Shown: one piece after another, positions 1 to 51,069 of the stretch
How positions within the stretch are numbered: the stretch's first letter is position 1
Layout of the letters: each line of letters starts with the position of its first letter
Source of the DNA: Ochotona curzoniae
Taxonomy: Eukaryota; Chordata; Mammalia; Lagomorpha; Ochotonidae
Assembly: GCF_017591425.1 (NCBI RefSeq)
Contig: NW_024464918.1
Location: 6,632,001-6,696,000 of the forward strand
DNA: 64,000 nt
Direction of reading: 5' to 3'
Notes under the pieces: model-generated
Told to the model about the DNA's origin: nothing
The model's input: the letters and a program-made list of their open reading frames with translations, nothing else
The model's database searches: none
Program-made: the position numbers and the translations under genes

Positions 1-1094
1 GATTGTCCTTTGTATCGTAAGGTTTAATCGTGTCACACATGTATCATTTAGAATCTGTGAAAATATCTGCTGTCATGGAAAGGTTTTTTAAACACTGTAT
101 GTATGTGGAAATGTGAGTCGGAGAGTGAGATGACAGCTGCTGCGGCACTCCACAGGTGACGGCGGCCGGCGGGGCTGAGATCCAAGGCCGGGAGTTTCAT
201 GTGGGCCTGCACCTGCCTGCCAGGGGTCCGTGCGCTGCCGCCCGTCCCGGAGCCGGAGCGGACAGCCGGTGCTGGCCTTTGCAGTGGCAAGGCACTCTGG
301 GAAGGTGAGATGGTCCCGAGCACAGACCGGTGGGAGAGAACCTGCGTCCTCAGGGGACGTCAGAGCCACAGAACTGTATATATACCCAGAGAAGTAGTTG
401 GAATCTTTATGCCCTTTGCAGAGATGTGTGAGGTGTGTGTTGGCATCCCCGGAGAAATGAGGGGTCTCTGGCATGTACATCGGGCTGCGTGGCTCTCCTC
501 TGTAGGAAGACACTGTGAAGGCAGCGGCTGGCGTGTGCACTGAGGTCGGGGCATGCACCCGGAGGCTCTGCGAGTGGAGAGACTGAGGCAGGCCAAGTCG
601 AGCAGACAGGAGAGCATAGGCAGCTCCCGGATGCTAAAGGCCACGGTGGGACTCGGAGCAGATCAGAAGAGGCGGGATTACCTGGAAGCCTCCACGGACC
701 AGTCTCCGGGACTCAGAGGACAGCCAGCCAGCCACACCGCTGGATGGCCTCTGCGCGTGGGCTGCATAGGTACCCTGGTTTCCCCCTCCCCGCCCCAGTC
801 CCCGTGCCTGGTGTGCCGCTGTAGCAGGGCTGTGATGTGCTCTTTCCGTGTGCAGGGTGGGCACCCATGACCGAAGCACTGCCCGGCTGAGGTGGCCGCA
901 GCAGAGGGGCGCAACGGCACCGGCATTCGCTTTTCCCCGGGCCTCTCCCGTACAGGAGAGGAGGAAGCCTGGGGGTAGTAGTGAAAGGTAGAGGTGTGGT
1001 CCTATGATTTTCCAGGATGAATCTCACTGCATGGATTTCCTCTGTGTGTCTCTCGACAATGTCTCCAACATCGTTCTTGCGTTGCGGTCGTTAG

Positions 1095-1099
<5 letters not shown>

Positions 1100-1136
<37 letters not shown>
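1100..1136 (+). repeat. (GT)n microsatellite
   Basis: Uninterrupted alternating GT, about 18 units; Z-DNA-prone. Confidence 0.95.
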
Positions 1137-1138
<2 letters not shown>

Positions 1139-2879
1139 CACATGGCGAAGCATCATCTGTAAGGCTGGACCGGCGGTAGCAACTTGTGTGGTGAAATGAG
1201 AGCTCTGTTGGGTTGGTGGAGTGTGTTAGAACTTGAACTGTGTGTGCCTTCTCTGCTGGGCCGTGGGCTTTCTGCTGTGACATCGGCCGTTAGTATAATG
1301 GGGGGGGGGGTTCCTTTGAATGTCACCTGTTGTATCTCTGGTATGCACCTTAGAATCTGTAGTGGGTCAAAGTTTGACTCTTCCGTTGTGATGAAGGTCC
1401 GTTCCTGTCATGCCGCTTACGAGTTGTCCGTGTGCATGGGACTGAGTGTCCTGTTTTGCTTTTTCCCCGCAGTAGAGACGTGTGTTACAGCGACGTGTGG
1501 AGGCGATGTTGGCATCTGTTCTCGCTGGATGCCTGTAGGAACTCCTAAGATGGTAGGTGTCATGTGTGGTGCATGTCCCGAACGTGGCTCATATTGCTTT
1601 TCGGTGGATCTGATGTGTTTCTAGTGCTTCTTGTCAGGAAGGATTGGCCTTTATCTCTGGTTTCAAATACTGTGTCTTGGTTTGTGCTTCTCCAAACCTG
1701 TTTGTGTGGCTTGCAGCGGTATGTTCTAGGTGGGATGCAGACATCTTGATCTCTCACGGTGTGGTGACGTGCTTCAGCATCGGACTCTCCTCAGTGGCCC
1801 TTGGTGTAGTGCTGTGTCCACGCGTCTCCGCCGTATGTCTCCTCTGTGCCGTGTGTGTCCTGCGTCTCTGTGGCAGCTTTCCCCGCTTGAAATCTTCAAG
1901 CGTACTGTGTCTTCAGACAGTTTGGAGTCTCCTTTCCCTTTCTCTGTGTACAGGGTTTTCATGTCGACAGTTTTGTTTTTTAGAATCTGTGTAAAGAGAG
2001 CGATGCGAGTGTTCTCATTTCCCGGGATCATTTCTGAGATGGCTGCAGCAGTTGGGGCCGAGTCCAGGGTGCAAAAGGGAAAGTAGAAATCAGTGCAAGT
2101 GTGCCGCGTGTGTGTTTTGGGGACCAAAATACCTGAGGCAGGAAATGCCTCCTTTCAGGATCTGCATGTTAGGCGAGCGTACTCAGAAGCTGCCGGAGTC
2201 CAGGTCCGGCCGAGGTCGGAGTTCGAGAAGGGCGCATGAACGAGGCGTAGAGAGAAGAAACAGAGCGGTATGAAATCAGCATCTCTGTGGGCCGGGTGAG
2301 AAAGCCGTCCGCTTTGTGTGTGCAGAAGCAGCACAGGGTGTTGTGTTAGGGCCGTGTTGACATAGCCTCACAGGGGCACAACGGACAGCAGCCGGAGATG
2401 GAGGAGGGAGGATCGCGCACTCCTTGTGTGTCTCGGCTTGCCAGCCCCCACCTGCTCTCATCGAGGCTGGGTTCTATCCCTGGCACTGCCTGTGACGACC
2501 GGATCACTACCTGCAATTATCTACGGGTTGGTAAGTGTCAGGCCTTGGCGTCTGGGGATCGGGGGGCCGTTGGCAGTAAAGGTCACAAGGGCCATTAGGC
2601 CTGCACGCTCACGCAGTATGTTAGGTAAGCCAGTGAAGCGAGAGTTACAAGGGCAGAAAGGATGGCGGTTAGCAAGGAGCCATGTGTATTGGCTTTTGGT
2701 TTTCACGCCGCCACGGACGGGTGAGCGCTTCCAAAGAGAAATGTGCAAAGCGTGTCAGCCTAAGACAGGGCCTGATCCATGGTGACGCTGCAGCTGGGAA
2801 TCGCTCAGTAGACGACACCTCTGCATCAGTCATGTACTGCTGGTGCCATGGACCATTTAGCACACATCCACCCCCGAAG

Positions 2880-3660
2880 GGAGAAATGCAGCAAAGGTGA
2901 AAAAACAGAAAGATGTCACGCAAACATTTTGAGCAATAAATCCCTCTATAACTGCAGGCTCTATAACTGGATAAGCGATGAAATAGTATTGAAAAGTATA
3001 TGTTCATGGTGGTACCAAAATCGCCCTATATTGCCTCTAGTTGAAAATGTATGAAAGCAGGGAGAACGGCTGCGTTGTCTGTGTTCGAAAGAGTCGCAAG
3101 GAAGGGCTCACCTTTAAGGTCACAGTAGTATTTTTTTGCCATAGCAGGAGAGCCTTTAGGGTCACAGTAGCTATATGGTTTGTCATGGCAGGGTAGACTT
3201 GACTCCCATCACTTCCAGTAGGTGGTAAAAATCGTATCAAGCCATTTCCCAGAAGGCATGCTACACGTCCGGGCCAGATTCCAGGGCAATGGGTAGACCC
3301 ACCATGAGGTGTCCCGAAACGGCATGGGTTTGATTATGCTGCTGTGCACGGGGGTTAGAGGCCCGCTCCCCGAGACACGATCGGTGACATTGAACTCTCA
3401 AATGCATGTTGGTTGCCAAAGCCATGTCACAGGGGCCAAGTGTGCCTCCATAGATGACAGAATTGTCAGTGGGGTGATCGAGTGTCCACCTAAAGAGGCG
3501 GGTGATACTGCGTGTAGGTGGTCAGGGAGACACCCGCCGGGTCCTGCCAGACAGCTGGAAGCTCCCCCGGGCGCTGCCGAGCAGGGGGGCTGTTGTCTTC
3601 ACAGCCTCGTGTCGTGTCCTGCGTGGACCCCAGCCGGACGCCAAGGCTGAAACGCAGGCG
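2880..3660 (+). repeat. Interspersed repeat, copy A (unclassified, possibly LTR-derived)
   Basis: Alignable by eye to copy B (about 11,980-12,650, same strand) and copy C (about 38,870-39,480, opposite strand). Shared landmarks include TTTCCCAGAA, ATGGCATG.GTTT, GTTGCCAAAGCCAT.TCACAG and CTGCCA.ACAGCTGGAAGCTC. Copy A has an internal 42-base tandem duplication (3111-3152 and 3153 to about 3193) not seen in B. I do not recognise the family. Confidence 0.65.
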
Positions 3661-3929
3661 CAGCCAAGAGCCACGGGTCCAAATTGTAAAGGGTTGCGGA
3701 TGTGGAAGGGAGAGGTGGCCGAGAAGGAGTGGCTGAGCCTGTGGGGCTGGCCTGAGAGGTCGGCAGGGCTTCTGCATGACTGGCAGCAGCAGCCTGCTAA
3801 GCAACCAAGTCATCGGAAGGGCTAGGTAGGACTTGGCTTAGTGTGGCGCAGGATGCTGTGTGAAAGCAGCGTGCCTCACTTTTGCATCATACCTGCCTGT
3901 GTTGTCACATGGTATATCTGTATGCATAA

Positions 3930-4172
3930 CATGTATTTGTCCTGGAAAGGCAGATGTACAGAGAGGAGGAGAGAACGAGGCAGATCTTCCATCTGACGGA
4001 AGCCAGCAGCCCAGAGCCTCTTCCTGGTGTCCCACGTGGGCGCAGGGTCCCAAGGCTTTGGGCCGTCCTCGAGTGCTGTTTCCGGCCGCAAGCAAGGAGC
4101 TGGATGGGACACATGTCTGGCAGGAGTTGAACTGGCGTCCCTATGGGATCCTGGCGCGTAGAAGGTGAGGAC
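3930..4172 (-). mobile_element. CSINE, young subfamily
   Basis: Reverse-oriented SINE with CCCAAAGCCTTGGGACCCTG, AGCTCCTTGCTTG and GGAAGATCTGCCTC blocks. It ends next to the left target duplication of the L1-like insertion. Confidence 0.85.
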
Positions 4173-4179
4173 TTTAGGT

Positions 4180-4202
4180 AGGTTATTGCACTGGGTCTGT
4201 GT
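4180..4202 (+). repeat. Left target-site duplication
   Basis: 23 bases beginning AGGTTATTGCACTGGG, identical to 5737-5759. The two copies bracket the insertion. Confidence 0.8.
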
Positions 4203-5736
4203 TTTGTGTGTGTGTGTGTTTTTATTGATTACATTGCATTATGTGACAGTTTTATAGGCACTGGGATTCTTCCATCCCTTCCCCAAAACCTGTCCGTCCC
4301 TCCCCCCCCCCCCACATGGTGGATTGTAACACCTTGTTGCATTATTGCAGTTCAAATTCAGTTGAGATTCTTTCCTTGCAAGCGTCTACGAAGCAGAGAG
4401 TTCAGCATCTTATTGTCCAGGTAGGTTCAACGGTTTCTTGGGGAGACCGTCTGTGGTCTGAAGGCAGAGCGAACAGAGTATCTATCCCCATCCATGAAAA
4501 GCCCCGACATGACATCCATGACAATTTATAACGTCGTAGAATTAGTTGACATGATATTGTGTATCCAGCATGTTAGAGAGAGAGAGAAAAAAACAGAGTG
4601 CAATTTCTGAACCACATCCTATGACTTCTACATTGACAATGCAATGATTAGTGTATATGCAACTGGGTTCTATACAGGTTAAAATGGCTATAGATGACTA
4701 TTCAGCTGTGTCATGTCTATTTTAATGTTAGTACGCAGCAGTTCATAGCGTGGAAGCATGATTTTGCAGGACCTGGCTCTGTTTTGGGTAGTCTAATTGT
4801 AGAACTCTAAGAAGACATATGGCAACAGTTGAACGGAACAGTGTTAGGAGGGGTATACAGAGAAATCTGCAATACCCTAGTGAGGAGTCACTAATCTTTG
4901 TGTCCCACCCAGTGAGTTATCAGTGCATCCCCCCTGCCCGTTTCCTGTTTCTAAGCTTTCCTTGCTGTTTTCTATGTGTTCTAGGGTTTTTGTTTGTTTG
5001 TGTATTTGTTAGTTTTGAGGGGTTTCTGGAGCGATCCTGATGGTCATTACGAGAGAGAGTGGGGACCCAAAGTCAGCACCAGGCAAGAAGCAGAGAAAGC
5101 TCGTCTCCCTCGTCCCGAAGGAAGTTTACTGTTGTGTTTCTGTGGACCGTGGATCCTGCAAGGCAGGGTATGGGCTTCTTCCATCCCATGTGGGAGATGC
5201 AAATGGAGGTGGGTGACCTCAGCGTTCTCGGCCTCTGAAGGCACTCCCATTCCCCGTGGTCTCCTGGACGGTTGGGATGTAGCCTTTGGAGCTCGTACTG
5301 ATCGTCCTTGGTGAGGATCTAGGCGTCTTCAGGTTTGGGATAGAAGCTTCCTCCTGTCTGTGTGCTCCACTCTGGGGTTCCCCCCTGTTGTGTGCCTATG
5401 ACCTCCTGGTAAAAGGTTGTTGGGATCGCTCCCGATTCCCACATATGCCTTTGTCGTTTTGCTCTTGTGTCATGCTGATTTGAGTCTGTTGTCTGTGAGT
5501 TAGCAGTTATGATCCCGACAGGTTACACTTCCCATCTTCCTCACACCTTCCTAGGTGATGTAAGATGTCTCTGCTGTCCCTCCCCTCCCCTCCCCTCCCC
5601 TCCCCTCCCCTCCCCTCCCCTCCTCCCATGTCCGAGTAGCATAGGGGCTTACAAGTATATTAGGTTGTACAAACCTTTGATGTAGATCAGAAGCAGTCTG
5701 ACTCCTATGGATTGTGGATGCATTGGTTACCTCAGG
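4203..5736 (-). mobile_element. L1-like retrotransposon insertion, 5'-truncated
   Basis: Read on the minus strand the element ends with CCTATAAAACTGTCACATAA, an AATAAAAA signal and an A/C-rich tail (ACACACACAAAAC) abutting the left target duplication. This is the layout of an L1 3' end. It is flanked by an exact 23-bp direct repeat (4180-4202 and 5737-5759), a target-site duplication. The body includes a (CCCTC)n tract at about 5575-5622. It is much less G+T-skewed than its surroundings, and I see no intact open frame. Confidence 0.7.
5575..5622 (+). repeat. (CCCTC)n microsatellite
   Basis: About nine near-perfect pentamer units, C-rich on the + strand although the surrounding domain is G+T rich. 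Confidence 0.9.
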
Positions 5737-5759
5737 AGGTTATTGCACTGGGTCTGTGT
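5737..5759 (+). repeat. Right target-site duplication
   Basis: Identical 23-base partner of 4180-4202. Confidence 0.8.
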
Positions 5760-6389
5760 GTTGTGTGTTTGTCACGACAACCGGAACAGGTGTGTATGTG
5801 TGTGGCAGGTGTGGGCCTTTGGTGTAGATAGGAAGATAGGATTCTCGCGCGATGTGACAGTAGTAGTGTGTTGGAGGTGACATGTGCTGGTGCATGTGTG
5901 TATCTCTGTGGAGTGTTCCCGTAGCTCGAGCGCCCTCTTTGTTGAATGTGTCGGACCTCCTAGCTTGCACTGCAGCTCGGATATAGGTTGCCTCCTGTGC
6001 CTCTCACGGGATGTGTTACGCTGTTCTGTGTGCCAGGGCACCGATGAGATTGTGTGCTTGAATCCCCTGGCGAGTCTGTGGAATGTGGTAGGTGCAGTGT
6101 GCCTGTGCTACGTGTGTTTTGGGAGGTATGTGTGGAAAAGCGCGTGGCCCGCATGTGTCGGTCTGCGGCTCCGCGGCTCCGCGGCTCCCGTGTCGTGCTG
6201 TGCTGGGTGAGGTACCAGACGCTGCTTGCGGGGACTTAGTGAGTGTTGGAGGTCTGTGTCGCTCATGTGGGAGTCTATCGTCCTAGCAGTGTCTGGTCAT
6301 GAGCTCTTTGTCCTCTGAAAGCAGGTCGAGGTGGAGTGTTCCTGGTGAGCGTGTCATGGGAAAGTGGCCTCATGTGTTAGGAAGAGCGT

Positions 6390-6620
6390 TGTGAAAGGGA
6401 GACAAGAGAGACTTTCTGTCTGCTTGTCCATTTTCCAAAGGAAGCAGCCAGGGCTGGGTTTGCAAAAGGCAGAAGCAGGCTAGCGAAGCTAGGATGTGCA
6501 TGAGCAGGACTGGTGGCCGAGAATGTGAGCTGCCTCTAATATGGGCCCGTGGTTGGACGGCTGCCTAGGGTAGGAAGTGCTACTTTGTAGCGGTCACGTG
6601 AGCAGTTTGCCTTCCCTCAC
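6390..6620 (-). mobile_element. Decayed SINE
   Basis: GAGACAAGAGAGACTTTCTG and GCAGCCAGGGCTGGG resemble the reverse tail of the older SINE subfamily, heavily altered toward G and T. Confidence 0.4.
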
Positions 6621-7824
6621 GTGGCTCTAGGACACCGGGGCTCTGTCAGCAGGGTGGGCCCGAGTGTGGGTGTGTGCTTGACCGGGGAGATCTGTGTAGG
6701 TGCCCATAGGCCTGAGGCGGCTGGACCTGCGGATCCTACAGTGGCAGCTACAGGAGTGGGACTGCTGTCCGTGGCTCAGGGTCCGTCAGGGTTCCTGCGT
6801 GGTCTGCACTGGATGGAGATAGTCGTTGGTGGAGTGGTGCCGAAGATCTGGTACGTGGTGGTGGTGGTGTTGGCTGGCTCTCAGTGCCGTTAGGACGCCA
6901 CTAGCTTTTGGAAGCTGGGGTTATGTGTGCGTAGGGATGTGGTGTGCCTCTGTGTGCTGAAGGGCTCCAGCTGGCCTGTGGGCTTCCCAGTGCAGCTGTA
7001 TTGCCGGCAGTGTTTAGGGCAGTCGGTGGGCTTGTGGCTGCTGAGACTGTGGGTTAGAACAGGGTGAGCTGTGCCTCGCTGTGCCTGGAGTGTGTGCACT
7101 TGGGTGGATGGCTGCCTCTGTGGGCTAGTGCTCTTTGGTCAAGGAAAAAGCATGTGTATGTAGTCGTTTGAGTCATGGTGGAACTAAGTGTGAAGAAGTA
7201 GCTTTGCGACTTTGGATTTGTGTCGATTCAACTGCTGGTGGGGAGAAAGGTATGTATTTGGTTTTAATGTGAAAAGGCAGCCAGAGGAAAAGACGGGGCG
7301 GATCTCTTTGCTTGTAACAGGCAATGTTTGTGGGCCTGCCACACGAGTGTAGGGGCTCAAGTGCTCAGGCCGTGTCTCTGTTGCCCTCCCAGTGGGATGA
7401 GCAAGCTGTAGTGAAAGTGGAGGCGCTGGCACTGAGTCTGGGACTTTCGCATAAGATGGCCATGTTGCAGACGATGGGTTCGGTGGCTGGGGCCCAGCCG
7501 GCACTGGCTCGTGTGTGCATGGAAGGTGTGCTTGTCCTTGCCTGATTTTTCTCTTGTAGTCACGTGCACAGGGCAGTGTCCTACACTGCCAGGAAGGGGA
7601 GATGCTGTGACGGGCAAGGGTGGGGCTCTTGGTGTCAGAGTGGATGTGAGGTAAGTAGGTATGCTGTGAAACATGAACTTCCCTTGTAGCGTACTGCTGC
7701 AAAGTTGGGACCATCGGGGAGTGGCTGTATCGTGTGCTAGAAACCCGCTTGGGGTAGGGGAAGGGAGAGGATCTGTGTATGTGAAGAGTTTATTGCTTGA
7801 AATTGTTTTGTTTTGTTTTGTTTT

Positions 7825-8060
7825 GGAAAGGCATAGCGGCCGAGAAATGCTCCATCCGATGGGTGCCTCCTTTGATGGCCTCGAGTGGCAGGATCGGGCC
7901 CCCAGCGGGACTGCAGGGCTGCATTGCTTGCTCTAGCCGGGTGGCAAGGAGCAAAGCGTTGGGTCATCTGCTACCAGGTGAGGAGCGTGAGTAGGAAGCT
8001 GGACTGGCAGCCAAGACCTGAGGCTCACTAGGTGCCGAGGTCCGGGATACACATGTACCA
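7825..8060 (-). mobile_element. Decayed SINE behind a (TTTTG)n tail
   Basis: A (TTTTG)4 tail at about 7805-7825 is followed by GGAAAGGCATAGCGGC, then CTACCAGGTGAGGAGCG and AGGAAGCTGGACTGGCAG. These are altered versions of the older subfamily's reverse blocks. Confidence 0.5.
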
Positions 8061-9379
8061 TGTGTTAGCCGAAGTGACCGTGCTGCAATTTGCAGCAAGC
8101 ATGTATGTGTAGTTGTTTGTAGTTTCTAGGGACATTGGAAGGAAGTAAGAAAAGCAAAGTGTGGCCATGTAGGTCAGGTACATGCGTATGGTATTTGTGC
8201 CCCTGCATAGCTGTGTCATTTTCCCTGTTTGGTCAGAGCGCAGTGTATGGCATCATCCTAGACTGCGACGCTCAGAAGGAGGATGAGATGGTCCAAAGCG
8301 GGAAACGGAGAGAGCAGCACTGTTTCGATGCAGTCACTCTGAGCATGCTGTGTGGATGGAAGGTGATGTGTATGGTGTTGCATTTCAGTCTTCCAAATGT
8401 GTGGTCAGCAAGGCCTTGCAGTGACAGTTCTGGCTTCTGTGAGATGTCCGTCTGCGGGGCAGTGTGTGGACACACTCGCTGGCAGGCAGGCAGGTAGGTA
8501 GGTGTGGCTGCGGCTGCTGCGGGCTGCGGAAAGGGCTTGAGTGCCACATGTGCCTGGGTGAGGCTTGAGTGGAGGTGGCTCTCAGGAGTTGTGGGGGGTT
8601 GAAAGAGCAGACAAATGCTCCCTGTGGAGCATGTGTCGGGAGGGCTTTGCTTCCATCTGTGAGACTATGAATGGTTTTCCTCATGTAGTTTTTTCATTGT
8701 AGCCTCTCCAGAAAGAAACATAGCCTTGCTCTGCACGAAGGCTTGCTCAAGTACTTCTGGCTACGTGGAGGTTACGTCGAGAACAAACAGAAAAGCGTAA
8801 GTCTGTGTTGTTTCCTTGTGGCTGACTGGAATAGTCATGTGGTTAGTTGCCTTCCAAACAAGTGTGCTGTGCAGGTAGGACTGGGCCGGAGGCCACGTGC
8901 TAGATGTGCCGTGCCCATGTGGCATTGCGAGAGGCCTTCCTCAGTAAGTGTCATCATTGCTAGCTTTTCCAGGAAACAGAAAGCTGTGACGGTGTGCTTT
9001 AACAGGTAAGATGGAGGACAGACTGTTTGCTTGGTGGGCTAGAAGGTAAAGCAACTGTGTTCAACGTGAAAAGTTTTGGAAGGGAGAGCTCTGAGGAAAT
9101 GGCTTCGTGTCTGCCGCCGTGGTTAAGGAACGAGTCAGCAGAGTGGGCCACCAAAGCACTCGGATGTGGTTGTTGGGAGTGAGTAGGCAGCACTTGCCAC
9201 TGGGTGCCTCTGTGCCTCTATAGGGCACAGAGCTTGGGGCATGGGGCTAGAGCAGAGGCCAGCTGCGCCAGGCTTTCTGGCCTGTGGCACTGGGCCTGGT
9301 GTTTTTCAGCAGGCACACACAATAGACTGTCAGGGAGACTGTGTGTGTAACCGACACATAGCTTTAATCAAGAAAGGCA

Positions 9380-9437
9380 CTGTTGCTTGTTCTCTTAGTA
9401 TTTATTGTATGCGTTCTGTGTGGGATAGAGAGAAGGG
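9380..9437 (-). terminator. RARS1: RARS1 3' UTR and poly(A) signal
   Basis: A canonical AATAAA on the minus strand (9401-9406) lies 31 nt past the stop, giving a very short 3' UTR as is usual for RARS1. A second hexamer, ATTAAA, is the complement of 9363-9368. The cleavage point, about 9380, is inferred from spacing. Confidence 0.75.
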
Positions 9438-48200
<38,763 letters not shown>

Positions 48201-48577
48201 CCTCCCGCCGGCGTCTCGCACGCCAACTGGCCGGAAGCGGAAACGAACCGCCCCTTCCGGGAAGCCGAAAGCCCTTCTAGGCTCTCGCCTTCGCGGCGTT
48301 GACGAAGCCGCCGCCGCTGCCGCCCCCTCGCGGCAACCGGGCGACACAACGAAGAAACTGCAGGGATGGAGACTTGTCTAGCATAAAGTCGTATGCAAAT
48401 TCACAAAAGGTTACTGCATATTCCCAGATTGAGGACGGTCTAATCGACACCAACGGAATATATATATTAACACGGAATGTGACGCTTTGCCACTTCCCTA
48501 CGGTGTGATTACTACAGTAACACTAACATACGCATCCCTTTAGCTTCTGCATCTGTGTGTGCACAGGCCCCTGTGAC

Positions 48578-48875
48578 ACCTGTCATCTCTCGAAGCCAGC
48601 TCTGCAGCACAGTGGATGCTGGCATCCCGTAACACAGCACAGGCTCCTATCCTCCTCACTCCCTTTCCATTCCCAGCCCCGGGACAGCGGGGGGTGCTGG
48701 CCCAACTGTTTGAGCCTCCGCCTCCCTTAAGGGAGATTTTGATGAGGTTTCTCCAGGCTCCTGGATTTGCTCTTCATCCCAGCATCTGCATCCACTTGGG
48801 CAGCCAACCAGCAACTACAGCCTGCCTGTTCTGCCCTCTCTCTTTGCCTTTCAAATACATACAGCGTCTTTTTGT
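48578..48875 (+). mobile_element. SINE upstream of the RARS1 promoter
   Basis: Body and tail of the older subfamily (AGCCTCCGCCTCCCTTAAGG region, CTGCCCTCTCTCTTTGCCTT, TCAAATACAT end). Diverged. Confidence 0.5.
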
Positions 48876-49374
48876 TTGTTTTGCTTAGAGTATACATACC
48901 TAGTCTCTTACCCAACTTGGAGTACCTGGTTTGATTTGGGGCCACCGTAGTTCACTCCCCCGACCAAATTCATCACAAACTTCAGACCCTTCGACCCCGC
49001 CCCTTTCTGTCGCCGCCCCTGCTTGAGGTGGGAACCACAACTCTATTTTAGATTCCACACGAGTGAGGTCATGCAGTGCTTGTGCAGCTTTTTCTCTGCC
49101 CGTTTCACACAGCAGTGTCCTGCAAGTAGCTCAGAGCCACAGGATCTCCTACCAGACTGACTGAATCATGCTTGGAAACTCTGGGTAGTCTGTAGCCATG
49201 AGGCATACACAGGTGGCCAGGTAGGCTGCAGCCGCTGGAAGTACCTACCACCTTCCCGTCTCCTGGCCTCCCCATGCAGTTCTACTCTGCTTGTCCATCA
49301 AAACATGCCCCTCCCCAAAACACCGACTTCACCCAAGACCTGGGGGACAAGTATCATGAAAATGTGCTAGTAAG

Positions 49375-49685
49375 GGCCTGGTGCGATAGGGTAATGCTTA
49401 CAGTTCATGCCTTCAACTCCCGGGATCCCATACGCCCTCCAGTTCTAATCCCAGTGGCCCTGTTTCCCATCCAGCTCCGTGCTTGTCACCTGCGAGGGCA
49501 GTTGAGGACGGCTCAAACCCTGGGGACCTTGCACCCGTGTGGGAGACCTGGAAGAGCTCCCGGCTCCTGGCTTCGGATTATGTCGCCTCCAGCCGTTGCA
49601 GCCACTCGGGGAGTGAACCATCGTACAGAAGATCTTCTCTCTTTACCTTTCCAATAAAAATAAATAAATCTTTATAAAAACATGT
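49375..49685 (+). mobile_element. CSINE, young subfamily
   Basis: GGCCTGGTGCGATAGGGTAA head, CCTTGCACCCGTGTGGGAGA, and a tail of AATAAAAATAAATAAATC then TTTATAAAAA. Confidence 0.9.
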
Positions 49686-49689
49686 ACTA

Positions 49690-50720
49690 GTAAGCTCGAC
49701 AGGGAACTTGTGGAGGCAACATCCAATTCCCGGGTGACCTCACACCTGTACAGGCAACAGTCCTACCTCGTAGAAGGCCAACAATGGGGCCAAGTTTGCC
49801 TCTTTCCTCACTCCCTCTCCCCCAGACCATACCCAGAGCTCTTGTGCACGTTCACTCTCTCTCTCTCTCTCTCTCTGCTTCCCCATCCCTCTAACCACTG
49901 TACCACTGCCCATTGACAATGGGTATTTCTCCCCGGGTGTGGATGTAGGCTCAGTTGTACACTGTTTTGATATATTTCGATATTCTCTTTGGCCCTTTTC
50001 CCTGTCTCTCCCTAAAATGCTCGTCTTTCTGTGAGAAGAGACACTGCGGCGAAAATTGAGACTCAATTTTGTCGCCCCTTCCTTGGACAATTCCGAAACT
50101 CATCCAATAACTTCCTATACGCTGCACTTTGGACAGCATCATTGCATTTGGCTTTGGCACTCTTCATGCCATTGAGACAGGACTTGGCGGGACAAAGCAG
50201 GCCTTTTGGGAACACACACAGAGATTCTGTGCCTTGTGTGCGGAACCACTGCATGTCTTGGGGTATCCCACTCTGCTCGGCTGTAAACTGTTGGCTCACA
50301 GGCCTGTTTCGACCTTGCAGGGCTAGAATTAGAACTTGGGCTGCAGCTTAATTCATTCGCTGACTCACGGAGGTTCGGCCATCTGTTAGGCACAGCCCCG
50401 GGGGAACATACAGGCAAGGGACGCACGGCACCTGCCCCTGTGTCTCCAGCATTCCAGTGAGCAGACACAGAAAACCAGGTGTCAAACATAACTGCAAGTG
50501 GTAAAAGGTGCTACCATGTCAAGCATGTGTCCTTCCGGTGTCTGCTTATATCCATGGAGATGCATCAGGAACTGGGAAGTTGGCTGCAAACACACTGCAT
50601 TAGCCGCATTCTCCCTTCCACTCTGTAATGGACTCCTCCCCACAATATAACTTCCTACCATTCATTACCCATTTATATCCATTCAGTACCTAACATGTAG
50701 TATTCCTATCAGTGTGTGTG
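49690..50720. other. WWC1-RARS1 spacer, proximal part
   Basis: No gene seen. It contains a (TC)n tract at about 49,855-49,877 and otherwise unremarkable sequence. Confidence 0.5.
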
Positions 50721-50734
50721 TGTTTTAAAATGTT

Positions 50735-50960
50735 TACTTACTTATTTGATTATACAGGGAGAGATGGACAGAGATCTTGTACTGACTGCTTGAGGGCCAC
50801 AGTCACCATTGGGATACGCTGCATCCAAGAGCTTCTTCCACATCGCCCACACACGGGTGGCAGGGGCCCCAGTTCTGGCGTCCACAGAAGGTCTACTTCT
50901 CCTAGGCCCACGGAGGCAACAGGTGTCCCGGCAGGAAACAACTCCAGGGAGCTTTTCCTG
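50735..50960 (-). mobile_element. SINE fragment
   Basis: Reverse-oriented TTGATTATACAGGGAGAGAT and CTGCATCCAAGAGCTTCTTC blocks of the older subfamily. Confidence 0.4.
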
Positions 50961-51069
50961 CGCACAGGACGGTGCTGGGAGCTCTGCTTCGTGGCGGCTG
51001 ATGCTGTAGGGGTGGGAGCAGAGCCGAACACAGAGGAAGGAGTCACTGAGTCAAGAGGCGCTTCCATGT

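Noticed and set aside
8135..8497. Possible + strand coding exon (TTTGGTCAG acceptor-like, then an open frame)
   Set aside because: The peptide matches no family I know. Splice-like signals are frequent in G+T-rich DNA, so this is insufficient to call a gene.
1..9400. FBLL1 or PANK3, expected beyond RARS1 by synteny
   Set aside because: No Gly/Arg-rich fibrillarin-like or pantothenate-kinase motifs are seen on either strand; they presumably lie beyond the left edge.
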